Below, one piece after another: positions 28,265-37,539 of a DNA stretch of 64,000 nt. The translations under genes and the position numbers were made by a program. Origin of the DNA: RHKX01 sp963743875. Lineage in GTDB: Bacteria; Actinomycetota; Thermoleophilia; Solirubrobacterales; 70-9. The notes under the pieces are model-generated. The model did not search any database. It was not told the origin of the DNA and worked only from the letters and a program-made list of their open reading frames with translations. The number at the start of each line of letters is the position of its first letter. The stretch's first letter is position 1. The DNA lies in the NCBI GenBank assembly GCA_963743875.1, contig CAVURM010000002.1:496001-560000 (forward strand), in the 5' to 3' direction.

Positions 28265-28738
28265 TCAGTCGCTCACCGGGGCCAGCACCTCGGCCAGCGC
28301 GTCCCGCTCCAGGCCGCTGCCGTAGTTGGCCCAGAGCCGCTCGCCGTCCAGCCGAACCGACGCCCCACCAGGACTCGGCAGATCGGCCAGCGCGATGCTC
28401 GCCCGCGGCTCCTCGAACGCAGCCGACTGCGAGCGCGGGAAGTCGAACACGTGAACGCTCCGATTCGTCCGCGCCAACAGCCGCCGCGAGATCCGAGACA
28501 GATTCAAGATCCCGACCAGTACCAGCAGCGCCCCGACGATCCCCACCCAGCCCGGCAGGCCCACGAACAGGCTGATCACGATCGCCAGGATCCCCACCGC
28601 CAGCGGCAGCGCCTGCACCCACGGCGGCAATCCGACCTGGGTCACCGCCACCGCCTGCACCCGCTCGCCCTGGCCGATGTGGGAATCGATCCGCTCGATC
28701 AATCCCTCCTTGTAGGTGCGCTCGCGCTCTTCGAACAT
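28265..28738 (-). CDS. Hypothetical membrane protein
   Basis: 157 residues from ATG 28738; a longer frame would start inside the tRNA gene and is rejected. A charged N-terminus (EERERTYKEGLIERID) is followed by two close helices (VQALPLAVGILAIVISLFVG and WVGIVGALLVLVGILNL) and a soluble C-terminal domain (RSVHVFDFPRSQS, then GERLWANYG). The C-terminal half suggests a PH-like small beta domain but no motif is decisive. It starts 8 bp from the tRNA. Confidence 0.6.
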   Translation of the reverse strand: MFEERERTYKEGLIERIDSHIGQGERVQAVAVTQVGLPPWVQALPLAVGILAIVISLFVGLPGWVGIVGALLVLVGILNLSRISRRLLARTNRSVHVFDFPRSQSAAFEEPRASIALADLPSPGGASVRLDGERLWANYGSGLERDALAEVLAPVSD

Positions 28739-28745
28739 CGTGATT

Positions 28746-28814
<69 letters not shown>

Positions 28815-28820
28815 TAGGAA

Positions 28821-29128
28821 GACGTCCGCTCAGAGAGCGGGATTCTTGCGTTTCTGGGTCGGGGCCGATTGGCGAGCGGGCATCGAATGCGACGGCCTCG
28901 ATCGGGAAGGGGCGCTCGAGCCTCGAGGCTTCGGGCTTTGAGTTCGGGGAGAAGGGATTCCGCGTCGCGCAGTTGCGCTCGTCCGACGCCGACGCACGAA
29001 GTATCAGGCGGGCCCTGCGCCGCTCGAAGCGCGTGACCGTCCGCGTCACCGCTCGATACGCCGATGACCTCGGCAATCGTGCGAAGCGGAAGCTTCACTT
29101 CAGCCTCCAGCAGTCGACTGCATCATGA
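28821..29128 (+). pseudogene. 3' remnant of a secreted repeat protein gene
   Basis: A frame without any start codon stays open from the tRNA to TGA 29126-29128. Its end (RSIRRALRRSKRVTVRVTAR, then YADDLGNRAKRKLHF) resembles the terminal beta-sandwich repeat of actinobacterial secreted proteins, where strands are built of alternating basic and small residues. The upstream part (SNATASIGKGRSSLEASGF) is low in conservation. I read it as a truncated gene end between the tRNA and the VapBC module. The evidence is composition and pattern only. Confidence 0.4.
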
Positions 29129-29153
29129 CATCATTTCTTATGATGCTATGATG
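29121..29153. promoter_or_regulatory. Palindromic operator-promoter of vapBC
   Basis: CATCAT-GA-CATCAT, then TTCTT, then ATGATG-CT-ATGATG: 14-nt arms with 12 matching positions around a 5-nt centre. TATGAT (29139-29144) inside it is a good -10. This is the form expected of a VapB-VapC autoregulatory site, two half-sites per arm. Confidence 0.75.
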
Positions 29154-29162
29154 CCAACGAAG

Positions 29163-29417
29163 ATGCGAACCACGATCACCCTCGATCCTGATGTCGATCA
29201 GCTGATCAAGCGGGCCATGCGGGAGCGCGGTCTGACCTTCAAACAGGCGGTCAACGAGGCGATCCGGGCCGGGGAGACGACCCCCCAAGGTGACGCGACC
29301 GCGACTTTCCCCACCTACAAGATGGGTCCGCCCAAGGTGGATCTGACCAAGGCCTTGAGCCTGGCGGCGCAGCTCGAGGATGAGGAGATCGTCCGCAAGC
29401 TCGCGCAGGGCAAGTGA
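29163..29417 (+). CDS. VapB-type antitoxin (ribbon-helix-helix)
   Basis: 84 residues from ATG 29163; the in-frame ATGs at 29148 and 29151 lie within the operator. MRTTITLDPDVDQLIKRAM is the DNA-binding ribbon and first helix; FKQAVNEAIRAG is the second. The C-terminal half, with KMGPPKVDLTKALSLAAQ, would wrap the toxin. It neutralises VapC and represses the operon by binding the palindrome upstream. The toxin gene starts 3 bp after the stop. Confidence 0.9.
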   Translation: MRTTITLDPDVDQLIKRAMRERGLTFKQAVNEAIRAGETTPQGDATATFPTYKMGPPKVDLTKALSLAAQLEDEEIVRKLAQGK

Positions 29418-29420
29418 CTG

Positions 29421-29846
29421 ATGTTCTTGGTCGATGCGAACGTGCTCCTCTATGCGATGGATGAGGAGTCGCATGATCACGTTGAAGCCCGAACGTGGAT
29501 GGCGTCGGCGTTGTCGGGTCGGGAGACGGTCGGATTCGCGTGGGTGGTGCTGCTTGCCTTCCTGAGGGTCGCAACTCATGCCGCCGCATACCCGAATCCA
29601 CTCGCGCTCGAGGAAGCCGCCGGCGGCGTCGAGGCCTGGCTTTCGAATCGGACCGCGGTCGTGGTCGAACCGTCAGTTCGACACCTGGCCCTGATGCGCG
29701 GGTTGCTCTCGCGTACCGGTACGGCGGGAAATCTGGTCACCGATGCGCATCTGGCTGCGCTCGCTCTCGAGCACGACGCCACCGTGGTCTCGTTCGACCG
29801 TGACTTCGGCCGCTTCGAGGGCGTTCGCTGGCAGCTGCCCGGCTGA
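29421..29846 (+). CDS. VapC-type PIN-domain ribonuclease toxin
   Basis: 141 residues. FLVDANVLLYAMDEES gives the first acidic residue (Asp5), FAWVVLLAFLRVAT is the conserved helix after the second position, and NLVTDAHLAALALEHDATVV plus SFDRDFGRF give the remaining Asp residues of the PIN active site. The metal-dependent RNase cuts tRNA or rRNA when free of VapB. The FLR and YPNP motifs fit the TTHA0281-like VapC group. It sits directly downstream of its antitoxin. Confidence 0.92.
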   Translation: MFLVDANVLLYAMDEESHDHVEARTWMASALSGRETVGFAWVVLLAFLRVATHAAAYPNPLALEEAAGGVEAWLSNRTAVVVEPSVRHLALMRGLLSRTGTAGNLVTDAHLAALALEHDATVVSFDRDFGRFEGVRWQLPG

Positions 29847-29873
29847 GGCGGATCTCCACCCGCCCCCGCTGCC

Positions 29874-30485
29874 ATGATCGGCTGCATGAGGAGCGGCAGT
29901 CGGACGGATGTGCGTGGGGAGTCGGGGCTGATCAGCGCCGGCACGGTGATCCTGATCGGGATCGGCCTGCTGCTGGGTTATCTGTTGTTGGCGGTGTTCA
30001 ACGGGGATACGGCTCAGTTCGGGAAGGTGCCGATTCCGGGCAAGGCGACCGTGAAGCTCCCGAAGGGTGACGTCGACATCTACTACGCCGAGGGGGTCAA
30101 TCCCGACGCGGGGATTCCGCTGATCACGCCTGACGACCTGGAGTACACGATCCTGGATGAGGCGGGGGTGTCGGTGCCGGTCGATTCCCGGGGTGACGAG
30201 GCGAAGTCGACGGGTGACGGATTGACGCGGCTGATCGGAGCGATGCAGGTGTCGAAGGAGGGCATCTACACGGTCGAGACCGAGAGCACGCAGACTCAAC
30301 AGCGGATCACCCCGGCGCTGACGTTCGGGCAGGGTCCGTTCGCGGCCGTCAAGGACCGGTTCGACAACGTCGTCGACGCGCTCAAGGGTCCGATCGGGAT
30401 CCTCCTGCTGCTGGCCCTTCTGATCCTGATCTTCATCCCGCGTTATCGGCGGGCGAAGTTCCGCTCGTCCTACAAGGACTCCTAG
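29874..30485 (+). CDS. Hypothetical membrane protein with two helices
   Basis: Up to 203 residues (ATG 29874; ATG 29886 is equally possible). N-terminal helix GTVILIGIGLLLGYLLLAVF, an extracellular beta-rich domain of ~130 residues (VPIPGKATVKLPKGDVDIYY; EYTILDEAGVSVPV), then helix IGILLLLALLILIFIP and a basic tail. The layout recalls proteins with a DUF4131/lipid-binding type exposed domain, but I do not recognise a family. Confidence 0.65.
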   Translation: MIGCMRSGSRTDVRGESGLISAGTVILIGIGLLLGYLLLAVFNGDTAQFGKVPIPGKATVKLPKGDVDIYYAEGVNPDAGIPLITPDDLEYTILDEAGVSVPVDSRGDEAKSTGDGLTRLIGAMQVSKEGIYTVETESTQTQQRITPALTFGQGPFAAVKDRFDNVVDALKGPIGILLLLALLILIFIPRYRRAKFRSSYKDS

Positions 30486-30497
30486 TTCCAAGAATCC

Positions 30498-30538
30498 ATT
30501 GACGAATTTTGTGAGCTGAGGTCACAAAATTCGTCAAT
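30498..30538. terminator. Perfect 17-bp hairpin between convergent genes
   Basis: ATTGACGAATTTTGTGA (30498-30514) and its exact complement (30522-30538) flank a 7-nt loop GCTGAGG. It is conspicuously AT-rich for this genome and begins 12 bp after the stop at 30485. It probably serves as a bidirectional terminator; T-runs inside the stem act for either strand. Confidence 0.65.
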
Positions 30539-30624
30539 CGACGGTGGGGGAGGGTCCGGCGTGGCGGGCGGACGGTGGAGGCGGGTCCGGCCCGGGTGGG
30601 CGGTCGGTGGGGGCGTGGTTTCCC

Positions 30625-32054
30625 TCAGCCGTCGATCTCGGCGGCGACGCGGTTACCGGAGGCGACGGCGCTGTTCATGTAGCCGTTGAGGCGCTCGGTG
30701 TGCTCGCCGGCCCAGTGGATCGGACCGGTCGGCTCGTGGAGGCCGAGCCAGTGCTCGCTGATCTGGCCGGGGGAGTAGGTCGCCCAGCAACCGCCGGAGT
30801 AGGGCTCGGCCTTCCAGGCCACGCTGTAGGTGTCGCCGCTGAGCTGCTTCGAGCCGGGGAAGAGGAGGTCGATGTCGGAGCGGGCCTGGGCGATGCGCCG
30901 GCTCGACGTGATCCGTGCGGTCTGCTCGCCTCGTCTGCCGGTCGTGTAGGCGATCAGGATGCCCGGGGCTCCCGACTGTTGATCGGTGGTCTCCCACGTC
31001 TGCCCGATCGGCAGGTCGGTGGTCGAGCTCCCGGTGCGGCCCTGGCTGCGCCAGATCCGGCGGTCGTATTGGATCAGCGTCTTGGCGACGGCGCAGAGGT
31101 CGATGTCGGCGATGAAGCCGGCCTGCTTATTGGGTAGCGAGGGGGAGAAGTCGATCGAGCGGAGCGCGAAGGTCGGGGCGGCGACAACCAGCCTGTCGCC
31201 GGTCATGGTGTCGCCGCCGTCGACGTCGACCTCGACGCCGGAGTCGCTCCAGCGCACCGCGGTCGCGGGCGAGCTCAGCATCGGCGGGGTCACGAGCCGG
31301 CGGGTGAGCTCGTCGACGAGCGTCGAGTTGCCGCCCCTGATCCGGTAGCGCTCGACGCCTGATTCCGGCTGGTCCCAGGCGAGTGCGCGCGGAGATCGTC
31401 ACGTAGAGCAACGAGAGCCGACCGACGGGGAATCCGTAGTCGGACTCGATCGTGTTCGCGATCAGCCAGCGGGCGCGACCGGTGATTCGCATCCGGTCGA
31501 GCAGGTCGGCGATCGAGTGGCGGTCCTGCTCGGCGCCTCCGTTGGCGGTCGGGTCCTTGACGTCCAGCGGGCGGGCGAGCTGCTCGATCCGCCTCCAGAA
31601 TCGCGCGATGTCGCGTTCGTCGGCAGCCGTCCGGAAGCGGGAGCCGGGGTAGTTGCGGCCGTGGCGGTAGATCGTCCCGCGCCTCGTTCCGTAGCCGCTG
31701 TAGGCGTTTTCGAGCGGCAGGCCGAAGCTTCGGCAGAGGCGCAGGATGTCGAGGTGCTTGGTGTCGATCGCCTCGGCGCCGGACTCGCCGTGCTGGCCGT
31801 CGGTGAAGTCGCGGATCGTGTGGACCCGTCCGCCGAGTCGGTCGCGGGCCTCGATCAGTTGCGTCTCGAACCCCGCCCGCTCCAGCCTGTGGGCGGCGGT
31901 CAGCCCGGCGAGGCCGCCCCCGAGGACGAGCACCCGTCCGCGGTCTGCCGCACCGCCGTCGCCGGGAACGGGGAGCTTGGCGAGTCAGGACCACCGCTCC
32001 CGTCGCCGCGACCGCGCCGCCGAGGACCTGCCGTCTGCTCAGGCGCCGTTCCAT
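30625..32054 (-). CDS. Tat-exported flavin monoamine oxidase (two frameshifts)
   Basis: ATG 32054 begins a twin-arginine signal (RRLSRRQVLGGAVAATGAVV). The frame shifts near 31980 into VLVLGGGLAGLTAAHRLERA (FAD dinucleotide fold) and EARDRLGGRVHTIRDF, and again near 31385 into the C-terminal frame, ending IHWAGEHTERLNGYMNSAV, the terminal FAD-binding motif of amine oxidases. Joined length ~475 residues. It oxidises an amine outside the cytoplasmic membrane, releasing aldehyde, ammonia and hydrogen peroxide; substrate unknown. The 3' end faces the perfect hairpin at 30498. Confidence 0.82.
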
Positions 32055-32120
32055 CTCGGTGAGCGTAGCGTCCGGAAAGCACCTCTCACGCCGCTTCGGC
32101 GGCGATATGCTGCTTCGCGG

Positions 32121-33024
32121 ATGAACCTGAACGGCAAAGTCGTCTTCATCACCGGGGGCGCCAGAGGGATCGGCGCGGCCGTCGCGGTGGAGTCGGCCAG
32201 GCGTGGTGCCAGGGTCGCCCTCGCCGGGCTCGAGCCGCAGCAGCTCGCCGAGACCGCTGCCAAGGTCGGCCCGGGCACTCCCCACTTCGACTGCGACGTG
32301 ACCGAGATGGCTTCCGTCCAGGCGGCTGTCGACGGCACGGTCGAGCAGCTTCGGCGGGATCGACGTCGTTCTCGCCAACGCCGGCATCGGCACCTACGGC
32401 ACCGCCGAGAAGGGCGATCCGGAGGCATGGCTGCGGACCGTCGACATCAACCTCAACGGCGTCTACCGGACCATCCACGCGACGCTTCCGCAGGTGATCG
32501 ACCGACGTGGCTACATCGCCGTGGTCTGCTCGATCGCGTCCTTCGCCCCGCTCGCCGGCATGTCGTCCTACAACGCTTCGAAGGCCGGCGCCGAGGCATT
32601 GGTCCGGGCCGTGCGCCAGGAGGTCGGGTTCCGTGGCGTCGACGTCGGCGCGATTCACCCCTCCTGGATCGACACCGACCTGGTTCGCGAGAGCGAGCAG
32701 GACCTGCCGAGCTTTCGCGAGGCCAAGTCGAAGCTGCCGTGGCCGATCAAGTCGACGACGTCAGTGGAGACGTGCGCAGCAGCGATCGTGGATGGCTTCG
32801 AGCAGCGCAAGGCTCGGGTCTTCGTCCCCAGGGCGGCCGTCCTGACCTACCTACTGCGGACGCTGATCACGAGCTCCGTCGGCGAGCGGCTCTCGGCCGC
32901 CGACGCGTCGACGTCCGTGCCCGCGGATGGAGCACGAGATCGAGGCGCTCGGCCGCTCCGGCCAGCGAGCGGACGTCGAGGATCGATCGATCTCCCGGCC
33001 GCCGGTGCCAGGGACAACGGTTGA
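32121..33024 (+). CDS. Short-chain dehydrogenase/reductase (SDR) (at least two frameshifts)
   Basis: ATG 32121: NLNGKVVFITGGARGIGAAV is the NAD(P) site. The frame shifts near 32350 into VLANAGIGTYG, CSIASFAPLAGMSSYNASKA (catalytic Ser, Tyr, Lys) and VGAIHPSWIDTDLV. Near 32925 a third frame gives MEHEIEALGRSG, a typical end for this SDR group, so the end is uncertain: 33024 in one frame, 33097 in the other. It is a cytosolic oxidoreductase of unknown substrate. The RTX-repeat gene begins immediately after. Confidence 0.8.
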
Positions 33025-33043
33025 GGAAGTCGAGGTTGAAGGT

Positions 33044-33918
33044 ATGCGGGCAAAGACAATCCGATTGCGATCGGCGTCGGAGCGGCTCGCGTGCTGACCG
33101 CTGATGCGACCGCCGACATGCGATTCGTCCCGGCGGACGCGAAGATCTGCAAGAAGCGGAACGAGATGGGCAGCGATAGGGGGACCACGATCCGTCTCGG
33201 CGGCGGCCGCCACCAGTACAACGCCGGCGGCGGCAACGACACGGTCTACGGCGGGCCGAAGGACGACATCATCAACGGCGGTCGCGGCAACGACAGGGTC
33301 TTCGGCGGCGGCGGCAACGACGTCGTCTGTGGTGGCGTCGGCAACGACAAGGTCTACGGCGACAAGGGTCGCGACAAGGTCTACGGCGAGGAGGACAACG
33401 ATTACCTCGACGGCGGCCCCGACAACGACTACATCAACGGGCAGGCCGGTCGCGACAGGCTCGACGGGCTACGGCAAGAGAAGGGCGGCCGGGTGGTCGA
33501 CGACGGCAAGGACTTCCTCGACGGGAGCTTCGACGTCGACGTCCTGATCGCCGGCGGCTTCGACACCCTGCTCGGCGGGGCCGACGACGACACCCTCTCC
33601 TCGAAGACGAAGGACTCACCCGTCAAGAAGATGGACGGCTACATCGGCAACGACAGGATCACCGGCACCGACGGCAACGACAGGCTGCTGTTCGGCGATA
33701 TCGGGGACGACACGATCCGCGGTGGAGGCGGCAACGACAAGATCGACGGCGGCGGCAGCAACGACGCGCTGTTCGGCGGCGAGGGCGATGACCTGTTGCT
33801 CGGCAACGACGGCGTCGACGACCTCTCGGGCGAGGGCGGCGACGACGAGTGCGACGGCGGCGGGGGCAACGGCGACAAGGCCGACAACACCTGCGAGCAG
33901 GTCAGGGACGTTCCCTAG
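33044..33918 (+). CDS. Secreted RTX-type calcium-binding repeat protein (probable frameshift in the signal peptide)
   Basis: At least ten nonapeptide repeats of the GGxGNDxxxG type (GGGGNDVVCGG, GGPDNDYINGQ, GGEGDDLLLGN) cover residues ~30-270 and would form a calcium-bound parallel beta-roll. The open frame starts at GTG 33091 without a signal peptide. Immediately upstream, ATG 33044, with GAGG 8 nt before it, reads MRAKTIRL and, after a one-base shift near 33065, AIGVGAARVLTADATA: a normal signal peptide. So I place the start at 33044. It ends with a Cys-containing NTCEQVRD. No type I secretion genes are adjacent; Sec export is implied. Confidence 0.75.
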
Positions 33919-35106
33919 CCGGCGGGCGGGAGCGTCAGGCCCTCCCGCATCGCCAGCACCCGTCCGGCCGACTCCTCGAAGGCGCCCCGGTCGAGCCCGC
34001 CGGAGCGCAGGCGGGCGCTCAGCGTCCGGTGGATCTCCCGGGCCGTGCGCCAGTCGCCGTAGAGCAGGAGATCGGCACCCGCCGACGCGGCGGTCAGCGC
34101 CACCTCCTCACGATCGCCGAACGCCTGCGCCGCGGCAGCGTCGAGCGAGTCGGTGATGCTCACGCCCTCGAAGCCGAGCCGCCGCCGCAGCTCTCCCGTG
34201 GCCACGGAACGCGCGAGTGCCGCCGGACGATTCGACAACGCCGGGTAGGTGGCGAGGCTGAGCATGATGATCTCGCCGCCGGAGTCGGCGAAGGCCGCGA
34301 ACGGCACCTCATCGACGTTGCGCAGGTCCGCCCGGGACGATTCGATCCGCTGGGCCTCGAAGTCGGTGTTGACCTGGGCGCGGCCGAGGCCGGGGAAGTG
34401 CTTGGCGGCGGCGGCGACCCCACCCTCGCGCAGCGCGGTCGCGAAGCCGTCGACACCGATCGACGATCACCTCCCGGGGGTCGCTCCCGAAGGTGCGACC
34501 CTCGGCGGCGATCGCCGAACCGGAGCGGGCGACGTCGAGGACGGGAGCGAGGTCCACGTTGACGCCGTGGGCGAGCAGCGACGTCGCCGTGGCCCGCGCC
34601 TGCGAGGCGGCGAAGGCGTCGCCGCGCTCGCCCATCTCCGCCGCCGAGGCGCGTGGAGGGCCGGGAATGCGGCGAACCGCCCGCCCTCCTGATCGACCAT
34701 CACCGCCAGCGGCGCCTGCGAGACCGGCGGGTCGCTCGATCGCCTGGAGCTCGGCGGTCATGCGGGCCGTCCGTTCGCGCCCGCTCGACGTTCTCGTCGA
34801 AGAGGATCACGCCGGCCAGCTCGCCGTCGCCGATCATCCGCTCGAGGCCCGCGGGGCACGCTCGTGCCGTCGAACCCGGCGATCAGCCGCTGACCGGCGA
34901 GCTGCGTCGGGGTCAGCGGGCGGCGGCTCGGTCCCTCCGTCGCGCGTCGTGGATCCGGTCTCCTCGTCGCCGCCGCCACGGAGGAGCAGGAAGACGACCA
35001 CGATCGCGACGACCAGCCCGATGGCGATCAGCAGGGCAGCGCCGCCGCCGCTGCCGAGCGTGAGCCTCCGCCGTCGCGCTCTCAGCTCCTCCGGATCCCG
35101 GGCCAT
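33915..35106 (-). CDS. Membrane-anchored glycoside hydrolase family 3 (NagZ-like) (about four frameshifts)
   Basis: ATG 35106: ARDPEELRARRRRLTLGSGG then a membrane helix (ALLIAIGLVVAIVVVFLLL) and an acidic/Pro linker. The catalytic domain is spread over several frames: LAGQRLIAGFDG, LAGVILFDENVE, MVDQEGGRFAAFP, HGVNVDLAPVLDVARSG, AAAKHFPGLGRA (His of the NagZ loop) and FEGVSITDSLDAAAA (nucleophile Asp). Breaks are near 34860, 34780, 34670 and 34465. Order and length (~395 residues) fit an anchored beta-N-acetylhexosaminidase acting on peptidoglycan fragments outside the membrane. Confidence 0.75.
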
Positions 35107-35130
35107 CCCGGCCGACCCTAGCGCCGAAGT

Positions 35131-35163
35131 TGCAGAATCCGTCCCCCGGGGACGGTTTCTGCA
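35131..35163. terminator. Hairpin TGCAGAATCCGTCCCC / GGGGACGGTTTCTGCA
   Basis: 16-nt arms with 15 complementary positions around a single C. It lies between the start of the GH3 gene (35106) and the end of the secreted hydrolase gene (35198), both on the minus strand, so it probably ends the hydrolase transcript. The outer sequence GCAGAA-(A/T)-CCG matches the hairpin at 10214. Confidence 0.6.
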
Positions 35164-35197
35164 GTCTGACGCGGGTTCAGGCAGCCGGGGCTCAGGC

Positions 35198-36220
35198 TCA
35201 GCAGCCGTAGACCTGCGCGCCGGGCAGGGTGGAGGCTCGTCGAAGACGTCGAGCTTGCGGACGTCGACGCCGTCGCTCCAGGTGCCCATGAATCGCTGCT
35301 TGGGCCCTCCGCCCACCGCGTAGCCGCAGTTGCGATCGTCGAGCGCGCAGGTCGAGAGGGCGTCGCCGAGCTTCCAGAAGCCGAAGAAGTCGAACGCGTC
35401 GTCGGGCGAGATGATCGTCGGGGAGGGTGTGGGAAGCGACAGCGGAGGGTCGCCGTGGTCGTCGCCGTACATCCAGATGTAGTCGCGCCGCTTCAGGTGA
35501 CGAGGTCCGGTCGAAGATCACGTCGCAGCCGCGACGGCCGGTGGTCATGTCGATGTCGGCGACGATGCAGCCGAGCTCGGCGCCCTTCGGGATCGCGGAG
35601 AGGTCCGGGTCGATCGCGTCGGCGGGCGGCTTGTAGCCCTCGTTCTCGAAGAACGGGTTCACGAGCAGCATCGAGGCGGGCTTCGGGAGGCCCGAGGCGG
35701 CGGCACGGGCGCCGATGTTCGTCGCCACCGCGCCGCCGAAGGAGTGGCCGATCAGGTTCACGCCCTTCCCGAGCCGCAGCTCCTGCTTCCCGTTCGCGCG
35801 CAGCCAGTCGAGGCCGCGTCCGAGGGCCTCGATCGCGTTCGGCGTGTAGTTGGCGGTCGGGATGTAGTTGTGCTCCTGAAAGCGGGGGAAGATCAGCGAG
35901 TTGCCCTTCTGGACGATGTGCTCGATCCAGCTCCCGTAGATGGCGCGGGTTGACGGCGGCGTAGCCGTGGATGAAGAAGGTCAGCGGCACGCGATCGGGC
36001 TTCTTGCGCTGCTTGCCGGTCCACTGCCGCGGCTCGTAGGTCCAGTAGTCGAGGTTGTCGTCGGGTCGTCGTGGAAGACCGTCTTCATGGAATCCCACTT
36101 GTGCGCGACGCCGCCGGGACCCGTCGCCGGTTGGACGGGCGGCGTCGGTTCAGCCGCCGACGCGGCGGCCGGCAGCGCCAGGGCGAGAATCAGTGCGATC
36201 GCTGTCGCGAGCTTGGTCAT
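35198..36220 (-). CDS. Secreted alpha/beta-hydrolase (about four frameshifts)
   Basis: ATG 36220 with a signal peptide (TKLATAIALILALALPAAAS). Pieces in successive frames read WTYEPRQWTGKQRKKPDRVP, LTFFIHGYAAVN (oxyanion-hole region), NLIGHSFGGAVATNIGARAA (GxSxG nucleophile), LLVNPFFENEGYKPPAD, GCIVADIDMTTGRRGCDVIF, FFGFWKLGDALSTCALDD and the final GAQVYGC. Breaks are near 36060, 35950, 35500 and 35235. It looks like a secreted lipase/dienelactone-type hydrolase with several Cys that may form disulfides. It follows the CFA-like gene by ~40 bp on the same strand. Confidence 0.72.
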
Positions 36221-36261
36221 GGCCTTCAGGGAACCAGATTCCGTCGCCCGAGTTGCGGTAG

Positions 36262-37539
36262 CTACGACTCGGCGACGTCCACCGGGGCTTCCCTGCCGAC
36301 GGGTTGCACGTCCCCGATGCTCGGGCGATCCGGACCAGTGGGGCTTCGCGAAGAGCATCTGGACGTCGCGGATCCGCGTCTCGGCGAATCCCGCCTCGCT
36401 CATCGACAGGTAGAAGCTCCAGGTGCGCCGGAACCGCTCGTCGTAGCCGAGCTCCTCGAGCCGCTCGGCGGCCGCCTCGAAGCGCTCGCGCCAGGCCCGC
36501 AGGGTGAGGACGTAGCTGGCCGAGATGTCCTCGAGCGCGACCGTCCGGAAGTCGGTCTGCGACGCGATCGAGCTCTGGATCGACTCCACCGAGGGCAGGC
36601 AGCCGCCCGGGAAGATGACCTGGTTGGCGAAGCTGCGGGTTCGCTTTTCGATCTCGAAGGCCCGGTCCGCGACCACGATCGCCTGCAGGAAGAAGAGGCC
36701 GTCGGGCTTCAGCAGCCGGGAGCAGTGGCGGAAGTAGACGTCGAACCACTCCCAGCCCACCGCCTCGATCATCTCCAGCGAGACGAGCTTGTCGTAGCTG
36801 CCGCGCAGATCGCGGTAGTCGGCTCCGACGATGGTGATCAGGTCGTCGAGGCCGGCGGCGGTCACGCGAGCCTCGGCGTACTCGCGCTGCTCGCGCGAGA
36901 TCGTCGTCGTCGTCACCCGGCATCCGCGGGTCGAGGCGGCGTGAACCGCCATGCCGCCCCAGCCGGTGCCGATCTCGAGCAGGCGATCGGCGGGACGAAG
37001 TTCGAGCGAGTCGCAGATCCGTTCGAGCCGGGTGTGCTGAGCGTGCTCGAGCGATTCGGTCGCCGGTTTCGTAGTAGGCGCTCGAGTACATCATCGTCTC
37101 GCGGTCGAGGAAGATCTCGAACATGTCGTTGCCGAGGTCGTAGTGGCGGGCGATATTCGAGCGCGCTCCGGCGCGGGTGTTGAGCATCTTCAGGGTGCCC
37201 GAGTCGCTGAAATGGGAGCAGGAACGGGGCGAGCCTCCGCCGGAGCGGGATCGGCCCGGCCGATGTCGCGGGCGGCGATTGCCAACAGGGTGGAGAGATC
37301 GTCGGTCTCCCATCCCCGCTCGGCGTAGGTCTGGCCGAAGGCGATGCTCTTGGAGCGGGCGAGCTTGCGGTAGACGTTCGGGTCGTTGATCTGCACGCGG
37401 GCGCGCCGCTGCGCCGATGTCGGACCGAACTGCCGTGTCTCCCCGCCCGGGAAGCGCTCCTCGAGTTCGATCGCGCCGGCCTCGATCCGCCGCAGGACCG
37501 CATGGACGACGCGACGCCATGGATCTGCACCGGCCGCAT
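36262..37539 (-). CDS. Cyclopropane-fatty-acid-synthase-like SAM methyltransferase (about four frameshifts)
   Basis: Likely start is ATG 37539, overlapping the DUF1365 stop as TGATG. Pieces: WRRVVHAVLRRIEAGAIELE; INDPNVYRKLARSKSIAFGQ; NIARHYDLGNDMFEIFLDRE with MMYSSAYYE (family lipid/SAM motif); GGMAVHAASTRGCRVTTTTI (SAM pocket); LDDLITIVGADYRDLRGSYD; SLEMIEAVGWEWFDVYF; and a plausible end VGREAPVDVAES. Breaks lie near 37530, 37230, 37070 and 36330. Joined length ~425 residues is normal. It transfers a methyl(ene) group to unsaturated acyl chains of membrane phospholipids. Last gene of the coupled lipid operon. Confidence 0.82.

Noticed and set aside
33100..33890. CRISPR-like or tandem repeat array suggested by recurring GGCGGCGGCAACGAC
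   Set aside because: The recurrences are in phase with codons and encode RTX nonapeptides; spacing and sequence vary as in protein repeats.
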